From: Clostridia bacterium
GTDB lineage: Bacteria > Bacillota > Clostridia > Oscillospirales > Acutalibacteraceae
DNA length: 64,000 bases
Reading direction: 5' to 3'
Assembly (NCBI GenBank): GCA_017397655.1
Contig: JAFQIG010000014.1
Location: forward strand, 62,001-126,000
This document shows, piece by piece, positions 44,369-54,400 of this stretch. Made by a program: the position numbers and the translations under genes. The notes under the pieces are model-generated. The model was given only the letters and a program-made list of their open reading frames with translations, ran no database searches and was not told the origin of the DNA. Each line of letters begins with the position of its first letter. Positions within the stretch are counted from its first letter, which is position 1.

Positions 44369-45096
44369 GTACAAAAGGAAATGTTTATGCAGTAATTCTT
44401 GCAGGCGGAACAGGTACAAGAATGCAGTCTGCCACACCCAAGCAGTTTTTATATCTCGGCGGAATGCCGATATTCATCCATTCCGTAAAGGCACTTCTTT
44501 CTGAGCCTTCCGTCAAGGAGCTGTGGATCGGAGCCAACGGCGATTGGTACGAGCTTGCAAAAGAGCAGATATCACAGTTTTGCGGAAACGATCCGAGAAT
44601 CCACGTCTGCGAGGGCGGTAATGACCGTGAAGCGACAATGATGAACACATTGAACGGCATCAGATCAAACAACGAAGTTACCGATGATGACATAGTTCTG
44701 ATTCACGATGCGGTACGTCCGTTTGTAACAAGACGTATCATCCGTGACGTGATAAAAGAGATGGAGTTCTGCGATGTCTGCAATACGGTGGTTCCCGTAA
44801 ATGATACGATAGTTCAGTCGGTTGACGGAGCGTTGATATCGGGTATGCCGAAAAGAAGCGAGCTTTTCTGCGGTCAGAGTCCGCAAGGGTTTAAGATCAA
44901 TGCGTTACTTCGTGCATATGCAAACATTGATGCCGAAACACGCAAACAGCTTACCGAAACATCTATGATCTGTTTCAAGAATAATATGCCGATTCATACG
45001 GTAAAGGGCGAGTTCTTCAATTTTAAAATCACAACACCGTACGATATGCAGGTTGCAGAGCATATAATCGGATATGTCCGTGAGCATATGGATTGA
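44365..45096 (+). CDS. IspD/TarI-type cytidylyltransferase
   Basis: A 243-residue CTP-dependent nucleotidyltransferase. N-terminal CTP loop VILAGGTGTRMQSATPKQF, the CEGGNDREATM motif, LIHDAVRPFV and the late GEFFNFKITTPYDMQVAEHI. This family includes IspD (CDP-methylerythritol) and TarI (CDP-ribitol). It overlaps the LicD gene by ATGA, so it is more likely to make a CDP-polyol for LicD than to serve isoprenoid synthesis; no ispF or tarJ neighbour is present to decide. Confidence 0.85.
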   Translation: MSTKGNVYAVILAGGTGTRMQSATPKQFLYLGGMPIFIHSVKALLSEPSVKELWIGANGDWYELAKEQISQFCGNDPRIHVCEGGNDREATMMNTLNGIRSNNEVTDDDIVLIHDAVRPFVTRRIIRDVIKEMEFCDVCNTVVPVNDTIVQSVDGALISGMPKRSELFCGQSPQGFKINALLRAYANIDAETRKQLTETSMICFKNNMPIHTVKGEFFNFKITTPYDMQVAEHIIGYVREHMD

Positions 45097-45116
45097 TTTG
45101 AAAGAAGGTACGGATT

Positions 45117-45788
45117 TTGAGTTATATTTATGAATTGCACGCACACACGTCGCAGGTCAGTCATTGCGGACAGGCATCTGCAGAACGAGTCGTCAGAAAT
45201 TATATTGATGCCCGTTATAACGGAATAGTAATTACCGATCATCTTAATTACAGTACATTCAGAAAAATGCAGGATGCTTCCTGGGATGAAAAGGTTGACT
45301 ATTTTTTGTCGGGATACAAGACTGCCGTCAGCACCGCAAGCGAGCTTGACAAGAATTTCAAGGTGCTTTTCGGGGCAGAGCTTCGCCTTGAGAATCAGGG
45401 AGACAATGACTATCTGATATACGGAATGACAGAGGATTTTTTAAGGCAGAATCCCGATATAATGTTCGTCGATTTTTACGAGATGGCAAAGCGTATTCAC
45501 GATGCGGGAATGCTTCTTGTACAGGCACATCCGTTCAGAGAGGATATGACGATTTCCGATTGGCACGTGCTTGACGGAATCGAAGTATACAACGGCAATT
45601 CAAGTCACAACTCAAATAACGTTATTGCAGATATGTGGGCACAGCGTCACCGTCTTATAAAGACATCCGGATCCGATTATCACGGTGTATGGGGAATGCG
45701 TCCCGGAGGAATCAGAACAAAACTGCCGATTAATGATAATGCCGATCTTTTAAGTGTATTGACAGGCGGAGATTACGAATTGCTTTGA
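45117..45788 (+). CDS. PHP-domain phosphoesterase
   Basis: A 223-residue protein of the PHP superfamily. Metal motif YELHAHTSQVS (His8, His10), GIVITDHLNY, QAHPFRED and SGSDYHGVWG. These are the full set of PHP metal ligands. Start TTG 45117 has AGAAGG 8 bases upstream. It lies 20 bases after the cytidylyltransferase gene and 16 before the EEP-family gene. Its phosphoester substrate is unknown. Confidence 0.87.
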   Translation: MSYIYELHAHTSQVSHCGQASAERVVRNYIDARYNGIVITDHLNYSTFRKMQDASWDEKVDYFLSGYKTAVSTASELDKNFKVLFGAELRLENQGDNDYLIYGMTEDFLRQNPDIMFVDFYEMAKRIHDAGMLLVQAHPFREDMTISDWHVLDGIEVYNGNSSHNSNNVIADMWAQRHRLIKTSGSDYHGVWGMRPGGIRTKLPINDNADLLSVLTGGDYELL

Positions 45789-45804
45789 TTGAGAGGTATC
45801 TGTA

Positions 45805-46815
45805 ATGGAAGAAAAGATTTTAAAGATAATCTCATACAATGTTGACGGTTTACCGTTGCCGAAGTTTATGTGTTCGACAGGCAGAGATCCGAAAAAAGCT
45901 ACAGAGTTCAACGCAAAATACCTTAACGACAGCGAAGCGGATATTATTGCCCTTCAGGAGGATTTCGGATATCACAAGATACTGAAGGAAAAAATCTCTT
46001 ACGAATACAAGACGATTCACAGCGGAAGCATACCATTCGGTGACGGATTGAGTGTTTTTTCGCGCTATCCCATATTCAATGTGAAGAGGGTGGAGTGGTG
46101 TGAAGCAAACGGAATTCTGCGTGATGCTTCGGATGAATTAACCCCCAAGGGATTTCTGTACTGTGCCGTTGAAGTGATGAAGGGCGTGTATATTGATGTG
46201 TACGACCTTCATGCAGATGCGGCAGAAGCGGACGATGATGTCAGAGTCAGAATAAAACAGTTTAACCAACTTCTGTCTTTTATCGAAAGCAATTCAAAGG
46301 ACAGGGCGGTTATCGTGCTTGGAGATACCAACACCCGTATCGGCTGGGAAAACAGCAAGCTGCGCGAGCTTTTTGTCGAAAAACACGGCTTTAAAGATTG
46401 TTGGACGGAGTGCTGTCTCGGCGGCAGATATCAGAAGGATATGGTAAAGCTTGACGAGTATCAGCCTTTTGAACCCGACGGTTGGGATAATAAGTTTGAC
46501 TCGCTTGACAAGGTTATGTTCAGAAACGGAAAGGCCGTATCTTTTGAGGCGCTGACTCACGATTATGTCAAATACGGAACGGAAGAAGAAAAGAAAGTAT
46601 GTGCAGAGCTTTCTGATCATTCTGCGGCGGTGGTTACTGTCAGGATGACCGTAGACCGTGATGCATTGCCGGGTGATAACAGAGTCTATAATACCGAAAC
46701 AGTCAATTATGCAAGGAAGTATGCAAGACGCTTTTGTAAGTTTTTTAAGGCGCTCGGACTGATAGCATCTGATATTCCGTCACTTCTTAAAGGCGGAAAA
46801 ATAGAGACAAAATAA
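45805..46815 (+). CDS. Endonuclease/exonuclease/phosphatase-family hydrolase
   Basis: A 336-residue EEP-fold enzyme, similar to sphingomyelinase-type phosphodiesterases. Catalytic residues are visible: Asn12 (SYNVDG), Glu52 (ALQEDF), His136 (DLHADA), Asp174/Asn176 (LGDTNTR), Asp235 and Asp271/His272 (SDHSAAVV). The C-terminal about 50 residues are basic and helical. No signal peptide was seen, which is unusual if the substrate were a surface lipid. Part of the LicD gene run. Confidence 0.85.
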   Translation: MEEKILKIISYNVDGLPLPKFMCSTGRDPKKATEFNAKYLNDSEADIIALQEDFGYHKILKEKISYEYKTIHSGSIPFGDGLSVFSRYPIFNVKRVEWCEANGILRDASDELTPKGFLYCAVEVMKGVYIDVYDLHADAAEADDDVRVRIKQFNQLLSFIESNSKDRAVIVLGDTNTRIGWENSKLRELFVEKHGFKDCWTECCLGGRYQKDMVKLDEYQPFEPDGWDNKFDSLDKVMFRNGKAVSFEALTHDYVKYGTEEEKKVCAELSDHSAAVVTVRMTVDRDALPGDNRVYNTETVNYARKYARRFCKFFKALGLIASDIPSLLKGGKIETK

Positions 46816-46847
46816 ATTGATTTAAACAAAAAGGGGGAGGGAAGTAT

Positions 46848-47336
46848 ATGAAGCTTTACATCAGACAAAAAGTTTTTTCGTGGGCGGATAAATTTACCGT
46901 AAAGGATGAATACGGCAATGACCGCTTTACTGTTCAGGGTGAGCTGTTTTCGTTCGGAAAAAAACTGCATATTTACGATATGCAGGGAGTAGAAGCGGCT
47001 TTTATTCAGCAAAAGGTATGGAGCTTTATGCCGAGATACTTTGTGTTTGTCAACGGAACACAGATTGCAGAGATCGTTAAAAAATTCACATTCCTTCGCC
47101 CTCAATATCTGATAGAGGGTCCCGGTTGGGAGGTCGAGGGCGACTTTTTCTCACACAACTATACAATCACAAGCGGTAATAATCCCATTGTATCCATCCG
47201 CAAAGAGTGGATGACATGGGGTGACAGCTACGAGCTTGACATTGCAAACCCTGCCGATGAGATAGGTGCTCTGGCGGTTGTTCTTGCGATTGACTGTGTG
47301 ATGGCAACAGCTGCGGCAGCATCAGCATCGAATTGA
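46848..47336 (+). CDS. LURP-one-related (YxjI-like) protein
   Basis: A 162-residue protein of the LURP-one/Tubby-like fold: KLYIRQKVFSWADKFTVKDE, YTVQ-like GELFSFGKKLHIYD and VSIRKEWMTWGDSYELDI. It ends in a hydrophobic helix (ALAVVLAIDCVMATAAAASA). The fold is a 12-strand barrel round a helix, with unknown biochemical role in bacteria. GGGGGAGGG precedes the ATG. It sits 32 bases after the EEP gene. Confidence 0.85.
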   Translation: MKLYIRQKVFSWADKFTVKDEYGNDRFTVQGELFSFGKKLHIYDMQGVEAAFIQQKVWSFMPRYFVFVNGTQIAEIVKKFTFLRPQYLIEGPGWEVEGDFFSHNYTITSGNNPIVSIRKEWMTWGDSYELDIANPADEIGALAVVLAIDCVMATAAAASASN

Positions 47337-47359
47337 TGTGTTTTAAGGAGTGATTTGTT

Positions 47360-47737
47360 ATGAAGAGTATAAAGCCCGGCAGAGGACCTTCGATGATAGG
47401 TGGAATTGTCGGCATATTCATGATTCTGATCGGAATTGTATGGACAGTTATGGCTGCACAGATGAGCATTGCTTTTTCTCTTTTTGGTGTTGTCTGGACA
47501 GCTATAGCAGTAATAAATACAGTATATAATTTCAAAAATGCTACGGGAAAGAACAGGTTTTCTTCTTTTGACATTACCGATGACAATGAAGAACCCGATC
47601 CGTTTAATGAACGCTTTGGTGAACACGATTCACAAAAGAAAGAACAGAACGGCCAAAGCGAGTTTTGTCCGTATTGCGGAATACCTGTTGAGGGTGAATA
47701 TGAATTCTGTAACAAGTGCGGCAAAAAATTACCGTAA
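47360..47737 (+). CDS. Two-helix membrane protein with C-terminal zinc ribbon
   Basis: A 125-residue protein. Two membrane segments (MIGGIVGIFMILIGIVWTVM and LFGVVWTAIAVINTVY), an acidic/polar linker and a zinc ribbon with FCPYCGIPVEG and FCNKCGKK at the end. The ribbon would lie in the cytoplasm. The family has no known function. It is 12 bases upstream of the next gene and belongs to the same run. Confidence 0.8.
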   Translation: MKSIKPGRGPSMIGGIVGIFMILIGIVWTVMAAQMSIAFSLFGVVWTAIAVINTVYNFKNATGKNRFSSFDITDDNEEPDPFNERFGEHDSQKKEQNGQSEFCPYCGIPVEGEYEFCNKCGKKLP

Positions 47738-47749
47738 GGAGGACTGTCG

Positions 47750-48667
47750 ATGGACAACAGCAAAAAAACAAAAGTGTTTACTGCAATACTTGTTTGTCTT
47801 GTTATCGGAATGGCGGTGTCATTGTATCAGATTTATAACCTTAACGAAGAGCTTGACAGAAAAAACAGAAACCTTAACAATCAGATTTCCTCCTTACGTG
47901 AAGAGATAGGTTCGATTTACGGCAATGTCGATAACAGCTTGAAAAAGCAGGCAAGTCTTTTGTCAGAATCAGAGTACACAATAGGTGATTTTGATGAGCA
48001 GAATCAGACGATGTCCGTTGCTTTTTCGGTAATTCCCAAAAGCATCACGGATACAATGAGGGTGTTTATTGACGTTGACGGAGAAAAGACGGAGCTGACA
48101 AAAAACGGTGAAGAGTTCAGCGGTGTCAAGGATGTCGGACTTTTTGTTCAATATGATGCATGGCCTGTACTGACAATAGTTGACGGTGCCGAAACAAAAA
48201 CAGAAATTCTTGAAAATACGGATATTTCCCGTTTGTACGAAAGAGTATTGCCTCAGCTGTTTGCCGATATGACGGGAACATCACATTTTGATGACGGTCT
48301 TGTCAGGGTAGAAGCAGGTTTTTCTGTCGAGAATATAGAAAAGAACGATTCGGATGTAAAGTTTGAATCCTTTACATATATAAGAGAAAAGAACGGAGCA
48401 GTAGAGGAGAAAAAAGACATCACCGACGAGGTGATAAAAGCAGACGGGTCTTATCATTCAAGATTTGCACAGACGTTTGAGGCGGCAGTCGGTGATGAGA
48501 TAGAGCTGTATGTAATTGCAAAGGACAGTCTCGGCTACATTCACAAATGCCGTGTAAGCTATTGGTACAGAGAGTCTGACGATGAAGAGGATACTCCTGT
48601 TATCTCAACAGGCAGTGAACTGATTTATGATAAGAACGGCGTTTTGCTCTTTGGTGAAGAAATGTAA
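47750..48667 (+). CDS. Membrane-anchored coiled-coil protein, unknown
   Basis: A 305-residue protein. One membrane segment (residues about 9-28), a coiled coil (about 29-75, NEELDRKNRNLNNQISSLRE), then a beta-rich outer domain with ten or so strands, for example FDDGLVRVEAGFSVENIE and AVGDEIELYVIAKDSLGYIHK. I do not recognise the family. It is the last gene of the run starting with the LicD fusion. Confidence 0.7.
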   Translation: MDNSKKTKVFTAILVCLVIGMAVSLYQIYNLNEELDRKNRNLNNQISSLREEIGSIYGNVDNSLKKQASLLSESEYTIGDFDEQNQTMSVAFSVIPKSITDTMRVFIDVDGEKTELTKNGEEFSGVKDVGLFVQYDAWPVLTIVDGAETKTEILENTDISRLYERVLPQLFADMTGTSHFDDGLVRVEAGFSVENIEKNDSDVKFESFTYIREKNGAVEEKKDITDEVIKADGSYHSRFAQTFEAAVGDEIELYVIAKDSLGYIHKCRVSYWYRESDDEEDTPVISTGSELIYDKNGVLLFGEEM

Positions 48668-48693
48668 GGCTTTGAGTCGGATATATTTAATCC

Positions 48694-48722
48694 TTGACAT
48701 AATCGGTTAAAGATTGTAGAAT
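48694..48722 (+). promoter_or_regulatory. Promoter of the acyltransferase-like gene
   Basis: TTGACA (48694-48699), 17-base spacer, TAGAAT (48717-48722), 28 bases before the start codon. Confidence 0.75.
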
Positions 48723-48749
48723 CAAATTAATAAAATAAGGAGAGAATAT

Positions 48750-50024
48750 ATGCCGAATAAAAACGACATTTATCAGATGGACTGCTCAGCAGTCGTTTAT
48801 CCCTATATTGCAACGAAAGACGTCAATCAGTCATTTACGATGGAAGCGGATCTTGACACGGACATTGATCCTGTCAGACTCAAAGCGGCGGCACAGAGCC
48901 TGTGTGAGAGATTTCCGACTATGTTTGTAAAGCTTCATACGGATTCAAAGGGCTATGCTTTGGAGCACGTTCACGATGTAACGCCGTTTGTCATGGAAAG
49001 ACCGGATGTGCTTAATCAGCCGTTTGATCTTTCTCAAAACAACGATCACCTTGTCCGCATTACATACAAAAAGAACCGAGTTGCCGTTGAGGTGTTCCAC
49101 TCGGTATCCGACGGAAGCGGCGGAATCGCTTTGCTTAAGTCGATCATTGCTGAGTATTACCGTTCAATGGGTGAGGAGGTTTCGGCTACGCACGGAGTTC
49201 TTCTCAAAGAGGATCCTGTAAAAGCGACGGAAACAGAGGACAGCTTCAGAACGAATTGTGACGTAAAGAGAAAGAATGCTTCGCGTGCCGGCAAAAAGGC
49301 TCAACAGTATTACCACGACGGACCGTTTGATACTTGGCATCAGACGGAGCTGTCAATGTCTGTTGACGAGTTAAAGGCATTGTCAAAGAAAAACGGTGCA
49401 ACAATAACCGAATATCTTGCTTCGCTTTATCTTTATACTTTCTACAGATTCTTTAAAAATGAAAAGATGAATAAACCGATAACCTTATCGGTACCGATCA
49501 ACCTTCGTCCGATGTTTAATTCCGAAACACTTCGCAACTTCTCCTTGTATTTCTTTGCGACCGTTCCCAAAATGAAAGGCGAAGTGACATTTGATGATAT
49601 TCTGCAAAAGGTCAAAAAGGACTTTGTTGCGGGAATGGATAAAGATTTGATTCTTGATACCATCAAAACTAACGTTACACAGAATGATATGGCAGTTTTT
49701 GTCAAAGCTCCCAGATGCATCAAGCAGGCGATACTGAGGTTTGGTAACGGGATTTACGGTGAGGGATTGTTCACATCAACACTTTCCAATCTCGGACTTG
49801 TAAAGTTTCCTGAGGAGCTGGTGCCTCACGTCAGGATGTTCCGTGCGATACTCGGACCGTCACCAAAGAATAATATCAAAATGACCGCATACTGTTACGG
49901 CAAGACATTTGCGATGATGGTGGCATCAAGTCTTAAATCAAGAGAGATCGAAAACGATCTTAAAACGCTTCTTGAAGAGCAGGGCGTTACGGTTACAATG
50001 AAAGATCATTCTGACAATTGGTAA
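48750..50024 (+). CDS. Condensation-domain/alcohol-acetyltransferase-like protein
   Basis: A 424-residue protein with the chloramphenicol-acetyltransferase-like fold of condensation enzymes. The active-site motif HHxxxDG appears as FHSVSDG (His117, Asp121), keeping the catalytic second His. ITLSVPINLRPMF and FTSTLSNLGLVKFPEEL match the late conserved parts of the alcohol-acetyltransferase/PapA group. It probably transfers an acyl group; substrate unknown. AAGGAGAG precedes the ATG. It has its own promoter and terminator. Confidence 0.8.
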   Translation: MPNKNDIYQMDCSAVVYPYIATKDVNQSFTMEADLDTDIDPVRLKAAAQSLCERFPTMFVKLHTDSKGYALEHVHDVTPFVMERPDVLNQPFDLSQNNDHLVRITYKKNRVAVEVFHSVSDGSGGIALLKSIIAEYYRSMGEEVSATHGVLLKEDPVKATETEDSFRTNCDVKRKNASRAGKKAQQYYHDGPFDTWHQTELSMSVDELKALSKKNGATITEYLASLYLYTFYRFFKNEKMNKPITLSVPINLRPMFNSETLRNFSLYFFATVPKMKGEVTFDDILQKVKKDFVAGMDKDLILDTIKTNVTQNDMAVFVKAPRCIKQAILRFGNGIYGEGLFTSTLSNLGLVKFPEELVPHVRMFRAILGPSPKNNIKMTAYCYGKTFAMMVASSLKSREIENDLKTLLEEQGVTVTMKDHSDNW

Positions 50025-50031
50025 AAGTTAA

Positions 50032-50070
50032 CCCGGATGTGCATTTTTATGGCACATCCGGGATATTTTT
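50032..50070. terminator. Terminator between the acyltransferase-like gene and egsA
   Basis: Stem CCCGGATGTGC (50032-50042) / GCACATCCGGG (50052-50062), followed by ATATTTTTA; converging genes may share it. Confidence 0.88.
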
Positions 50071-51361
50071 ATTCAAGACCTGCAATCATTTTATAATTTA
50101 CATCGTAATTCAGCATCGGCAGAAGTCTTGCGAGAGTTATTCTGTGGCGCATATACGGATGATACTGAAGTCCGAGAAGACCGAGCTCCTCGTCAACCGA
50201 TATTTCGCCGAGTGTCGTTACGGCACCTGCACGCTGAAGCAGAGACAGAATGACATCGGGTGTGGGAAGCTCTTCCCTTACAAAGCGGCATACAGAGTCC
50301 CAGTTGTCACGAAGAATTTCGTACGAGGTTTCTTCCGTAACGGTGGGGGAGTTCAGCTTTTTGACATCGTCGGTAAAGTTCGGGCCGTATACTTCATAGA
50401 TGCGGTTCCAATCAAGATTTTCTTTGCTGAAAGCTGACGGATCCGCATTGTTGCAGATATCGTGATACATCTTTGATGCCATCAGTGTGGCAACACCGAC
50501 CTTTTTACCGTGGAAATCGGATAAAAGTCCTTTTTCAAGCTTCTTGACCTCCCAGAAGTGAGAGATAATATGCTCTGTACCCGATGCGGGACGTGTGCAA
50601 CCGCCAAGCTTCATGGCGATTCCCGTCATAACAAGAGCTTCCATTATCGCTCCTGCGGCTTCGGGGTCGTTTTCGGTAACCTTGTCGGTAAGATCGACAA
50701 TCTTTCTGACAGCAGAGCGAGTGACGTTTGCAACGTTTTCGCAGTAGTATTCGCCTGTTGTGAGCTGAGCGATTTTCCAATCCGCAATGCCGACATACTT
50801 AGCGAGCATATCACCGTAACCCGATGCTTTAAGCTCTGTCGGTGCGGCGGCAAGAATATCCGTATCACCGATAATGACAGAAGGCTGTCTGGCAGGATAT
50901 GAGACCTTGAAGTTGTTCTTTGTAATCGGAGCGGAATCTGAGGCAAAGCCGTCCATCGACGGAGCCGTTGCAAAGATGGCGAACTCCTTATCGCACAGCA
51001 GACAGGCACGGCGACAGATATCGTTGAGCGAGCCTGTACCGATTGACAGTACACCGTCAACATCCGCCGACAGCTCGATAACCTTGTCAACATCGTCCTG
51101 ATGCGCCGTACGAAGATCATCGTATAAATGAAGCTTGAAGCTGAATCCCGAATCGCTTAAGATATCGAGTATTCCGTCAGCGGCAGAGAGTGTGTTCTTG
51201 TCGGCAACTATGAGGATTTTTTTCGGAAAGCCGTTACAAATCAGGATCTGACCTGTCTTTTCTTTAAGTCCTCTGCCGATCTCTACAGCCTTTATATTAA
51301 CGGTATGTTCTCTGCCGCAGGGGCAGTTTTCAAGTGATTTTAAAATAGCTTTGATATCCAT
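50069..51361 (-). CDS. egsA: sn-Glycerol-1-phosphate dehydrogenase
   Basis: A 430-residue member of the iron-containing-dehydrogenase-like family (AraM/EgsA). NAD-binding GVLSIGTGSLNDICRR, substrate region FATAPSMDGFASD, and the metal-binding SGTEHIISHFWE and DFHGKKVGVATLM. It reduces dihydroxyacetone phosphate to sn-glycerol-1-phosphate, the archaeal-type isomer, which in Bacillus feeds heptaprenylglyceryl phosphate. Promoter is clear; GGAGGTAATAAA precedes the ATG. A prenyl-glyceryl transferase (PcrB) is not in the window. Confidence 0.88.
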   Translation of the reverse strand: MDIKAILKSLENCPCGREHTVNIKAVEIGRGLKEKTGQILICNGFPKKILIVADKNTLSAADGILDILSDSGFSFKLHLYDDLRTAHQDDVDKVIELSADVDGVLSIGTGSLNDICRRACLLCDKEFAIFATAPSMDGFASDSAPITKNNFKVSYPARQPSVIIGDTDILAAAPTELKASGYGDMLAKYVGIADWKIAQLTTGEYYCENVANVTRSAVRKIVDLTDKVTENDPEAAGAIMEALVMTGIAMKLGGCTRPASGTEHIISHFWEVKKLEKGLLSDFHGKKVGVATLMASKMYHDICNNADPSAFSKENLDWNRIYEVYGPNFTDDVKKLNSPTVTEETSYEILRDNWDSVCRFVREELPTPDVILSLLQRAGAVTTLGEISVDEELGLLGLQYHPYMRHRITLARLLPMLNYDVNYKMIAGLE

Positions 51362-51382
51362 ATTTTATTACCTCCGAAAGAG

Positions 51383-51411
51383 ATTATATCATTGAAACGG
51401 TTTAAAATCAA
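51383..51411 (-). promoter_or_regulatory. Promoter of egsA
   Basis: Minus strand: TTGATT (51411-51406), 17-base spacer, TATAAT (51388-51383), about 22 bases before the start codon. Confidence 0.72.
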
Positions 51412-51421
51412 TATTTGAATG

Positions 51422-51450
51422 TTGAATTTGATTTTTGCTTCTGTTATAAT
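51422..51450 (+). promoter_or_regulatory. Promoter of the dockerin LRR-protein gene
   Basis: TTGAAT (51422-51427), 17-base spacer, TATAAT (51445-51450), back to back with the egsA promoter. Confidence 0.75.
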
Positions 51451-51482
51451 ATAATTGAGAAAATACAGACGGAGGTGTCATT

Positions 51483-54400
51483 ATGAAAAAGATCTCAGCT
51501 TTACTGCTTGCATTGACGATGATTTTTGTATGGTGTTTCATCCCGAATGTGTCAATATCGGCAAGTGCCGCCGAGTATTCGGGAAGCTGCGGATCGCTTG
51601 CTGTATGGAGCTTTGATGACGAGACAGGTACTCTGACGATCAGCGGCAGCGGTGATATGACGGAATGGTCAAAGGTAAAGGATGTTCCGTGGTACGACTT
51701 CCGTGATTTGATAACGACGGTCATTATAGGCGATGGAATAACCGGCATCGGATCGTTTGCGTTTTATTTCTTTTCTGCATTACGCAATATTTCGATTGCC
51801 CCTTCCGTTACTTCAATCGGCGCATCGGCGTTTTATCATTGTCAGCAGCTGGCAGACATCACTCTGCCTGACGGAATAGTGCACGTTGGCGGATACGCGT
51901 TCAACAATACGGCATACTATTCGGACAGCTCTAACTGGCAGGACGGTTTACTCTATATCGGAAGCTGTCTTTTGTCTGCATCATCTTCGTTGGCCGGCGA
52001 TGTTACGGTAAAGGACGGAACGCGCGTTGTCGCGGATTCTGCGTTGTTTGCCAATACATCCGTCACATCGGTCAGCTTTCCCGACTCACTTGTATCGATC
52101 GGTGATTCTGCCTTTTACGGATGTGAATTGCTGACAGAACTGGTGCTTCCTGATTCTGTAAAAAGTATCGGTATGTATGCATTTGAGGATTGTACCGCGT
52201 TGACCGATCTGACGATAGGTATCGGCATTACTTCGCTTTCTGATTATATTTTTGCAGGCTGCACATCTCTTCAGACAGTTGCTGTACCCGACAATATTGA
52301 GGTGCTCGGTGATGGTGTGTTTGAAAACTGTTCATCATTAAGATCTGTTTATATCGGAAAAAGTGTCGATTATATTCAATATTCTCATTTTTTAGGCTGT
52401 GATTTGCTTGAAGAATTCACGGTCAGCGAGGAAAACGAAAACTATGCTTCCGATTCTTCGGGAATACTGTTTAACAAGGATAAAACCTCAATAATCGTTT
52501 TTCCTGCAGGTAACGGTACACAGGATTATATTGTGCCGCAAAATGTTGTCAGTATTGCTGACGGAGCATTCTTAAGTTGTGAAACATTGAAGACGATTAC
52601 ATTTTATGAGACATTGAAGTCTGTAGGTGACGAGGCTTTCAGAGGCTGCACCGGTATTGTTGCAACAAATTATTACGGCTCTGCATTGCAATGGCAAAGT
52701 GTTGATGTCGGTACAGACAACCATCTGATGACAGGTGTGCTCGTTTTTGAATACGGCGGTGATGCCCCGTACATTGCAGGCGGTTCGTGCGGTGAGAATC
52801 TCGAATGGAAATGTTTTGCGGATAACAGACTTGAAATCACAGGCACAGGTCTTATGACCGACTGGGAACAGACTATAGATGTTCCATGGTATGATTACAG
52901 AGAAAAGATCAATTCTGTTTACATCGGCGAAGGTGTTGAAAGTGTTGATGACAATGCTTTTTTCAAGTTTGATTCACTGACGTTTATTTCGGTAGATCCT
53001 GATAACCGATATTATGTGTCGGATGATTCGGGTGTTCTTTATAATAAGGATAAGACGTTATTGATTCTGTATCCCTGTATGAACGAGAACGAAGAATACG
53101 CAATAGCCGATACAACGCAGGTGATTGCCGACTATGCTTTTAAAGATGCGAAAAATATTAAATCTCTTTCAATCCCGGTAACGGCTTTCATTACCAACAG
53201 TTACTATACCTTCAGCGGATGCAATAATATCGAAAATATTACTATGACGAAGGGTACCGACGGTGCGATGAAGGATCTCGGTATGTCATCGACAAGTGAT
53301 ACAGTTACATATTACGCATATACGCCGTGGTATATTTGCAGAGAAAAACTCAAATCAATTACGCTTCAAGAGGGTATTGTGAGAATCGGTGCATATGCTT
53401 TTTACAGCAGCGTGTCGATTACGGATTTTGTAATACCGAATACAGTTACTTATATCGGTGCTTATGCGTTTAACGGCTGTAAGAAGCTCGAACGCCTTAC
53501 GATGCCTGTTTCGGCAAAAATCGAAAACAACGTCAATGTTTTTAACGGAACAACGATTATAAAGACTGTTACGCTGACAAAGGGTACAGGTGTAATGTGC
53601 AATTACTCAACAAATACAAATCAGACTGATGCCACTTACTACAAATACACTCCGTGGTATATCACAAAAATGCTTAAGGAGATAGTATTTGAAAGCGGTA
53701 TTGAGTCTATCGGCAGGTATGCATTTTATGAATGTCCGATCAGCACGTTGACACTGAAAGATGGCGTTAAGACTATCGAATCATACGCGTTTTATTCGTG
53801 TAATAAACTGACGACCGTCAGATTGCCGAAATCTATTGAAAAAATCGGAGTATATGCCTTCGGTTACTGCAATGGAATAACTGCGGTGTACTATTCCGGA
53901 ACCTACGATGACTGGATTGAAGTTACGATAGGCTCTCACAATGAAAAGCTTACCGAAAAATTGATGATCGAAAGCGGTGGCGGTGCATATATAGCTAACG
54001 GTGATTGCGGTGACGATATCAAGTGGATAATTTATGATACGGGTCTTCTGAAGATTGGCGGTTCGGGAGAAATGTACGGTTGGTCAACATATTCAGAGGT
54101 TCCATGGTATTCAAAAAGAACCCGGATAACAAGCATCAGCATCGACGATAATATCACTTCGATCGGTGACAGAGCATTCGGCTTTTGCGATTATGTAACG
54201 GACATAACTCTCGGCAAAGATATTAAGAAAATCGGGTTGCAGGCGTTTTCGACTGTACAGCTTGACTCTTTCAGCTACGTTGGTACAATTGACGATTGGT
54301 GCCGTGTATACTTAAGTGATGAAAGGGCAAATCCCGTCGGTTTGGCAACAAATGTTACTTTTGACGGACAGCCGGTACCGAACGAGATCGTCATTCCCGA

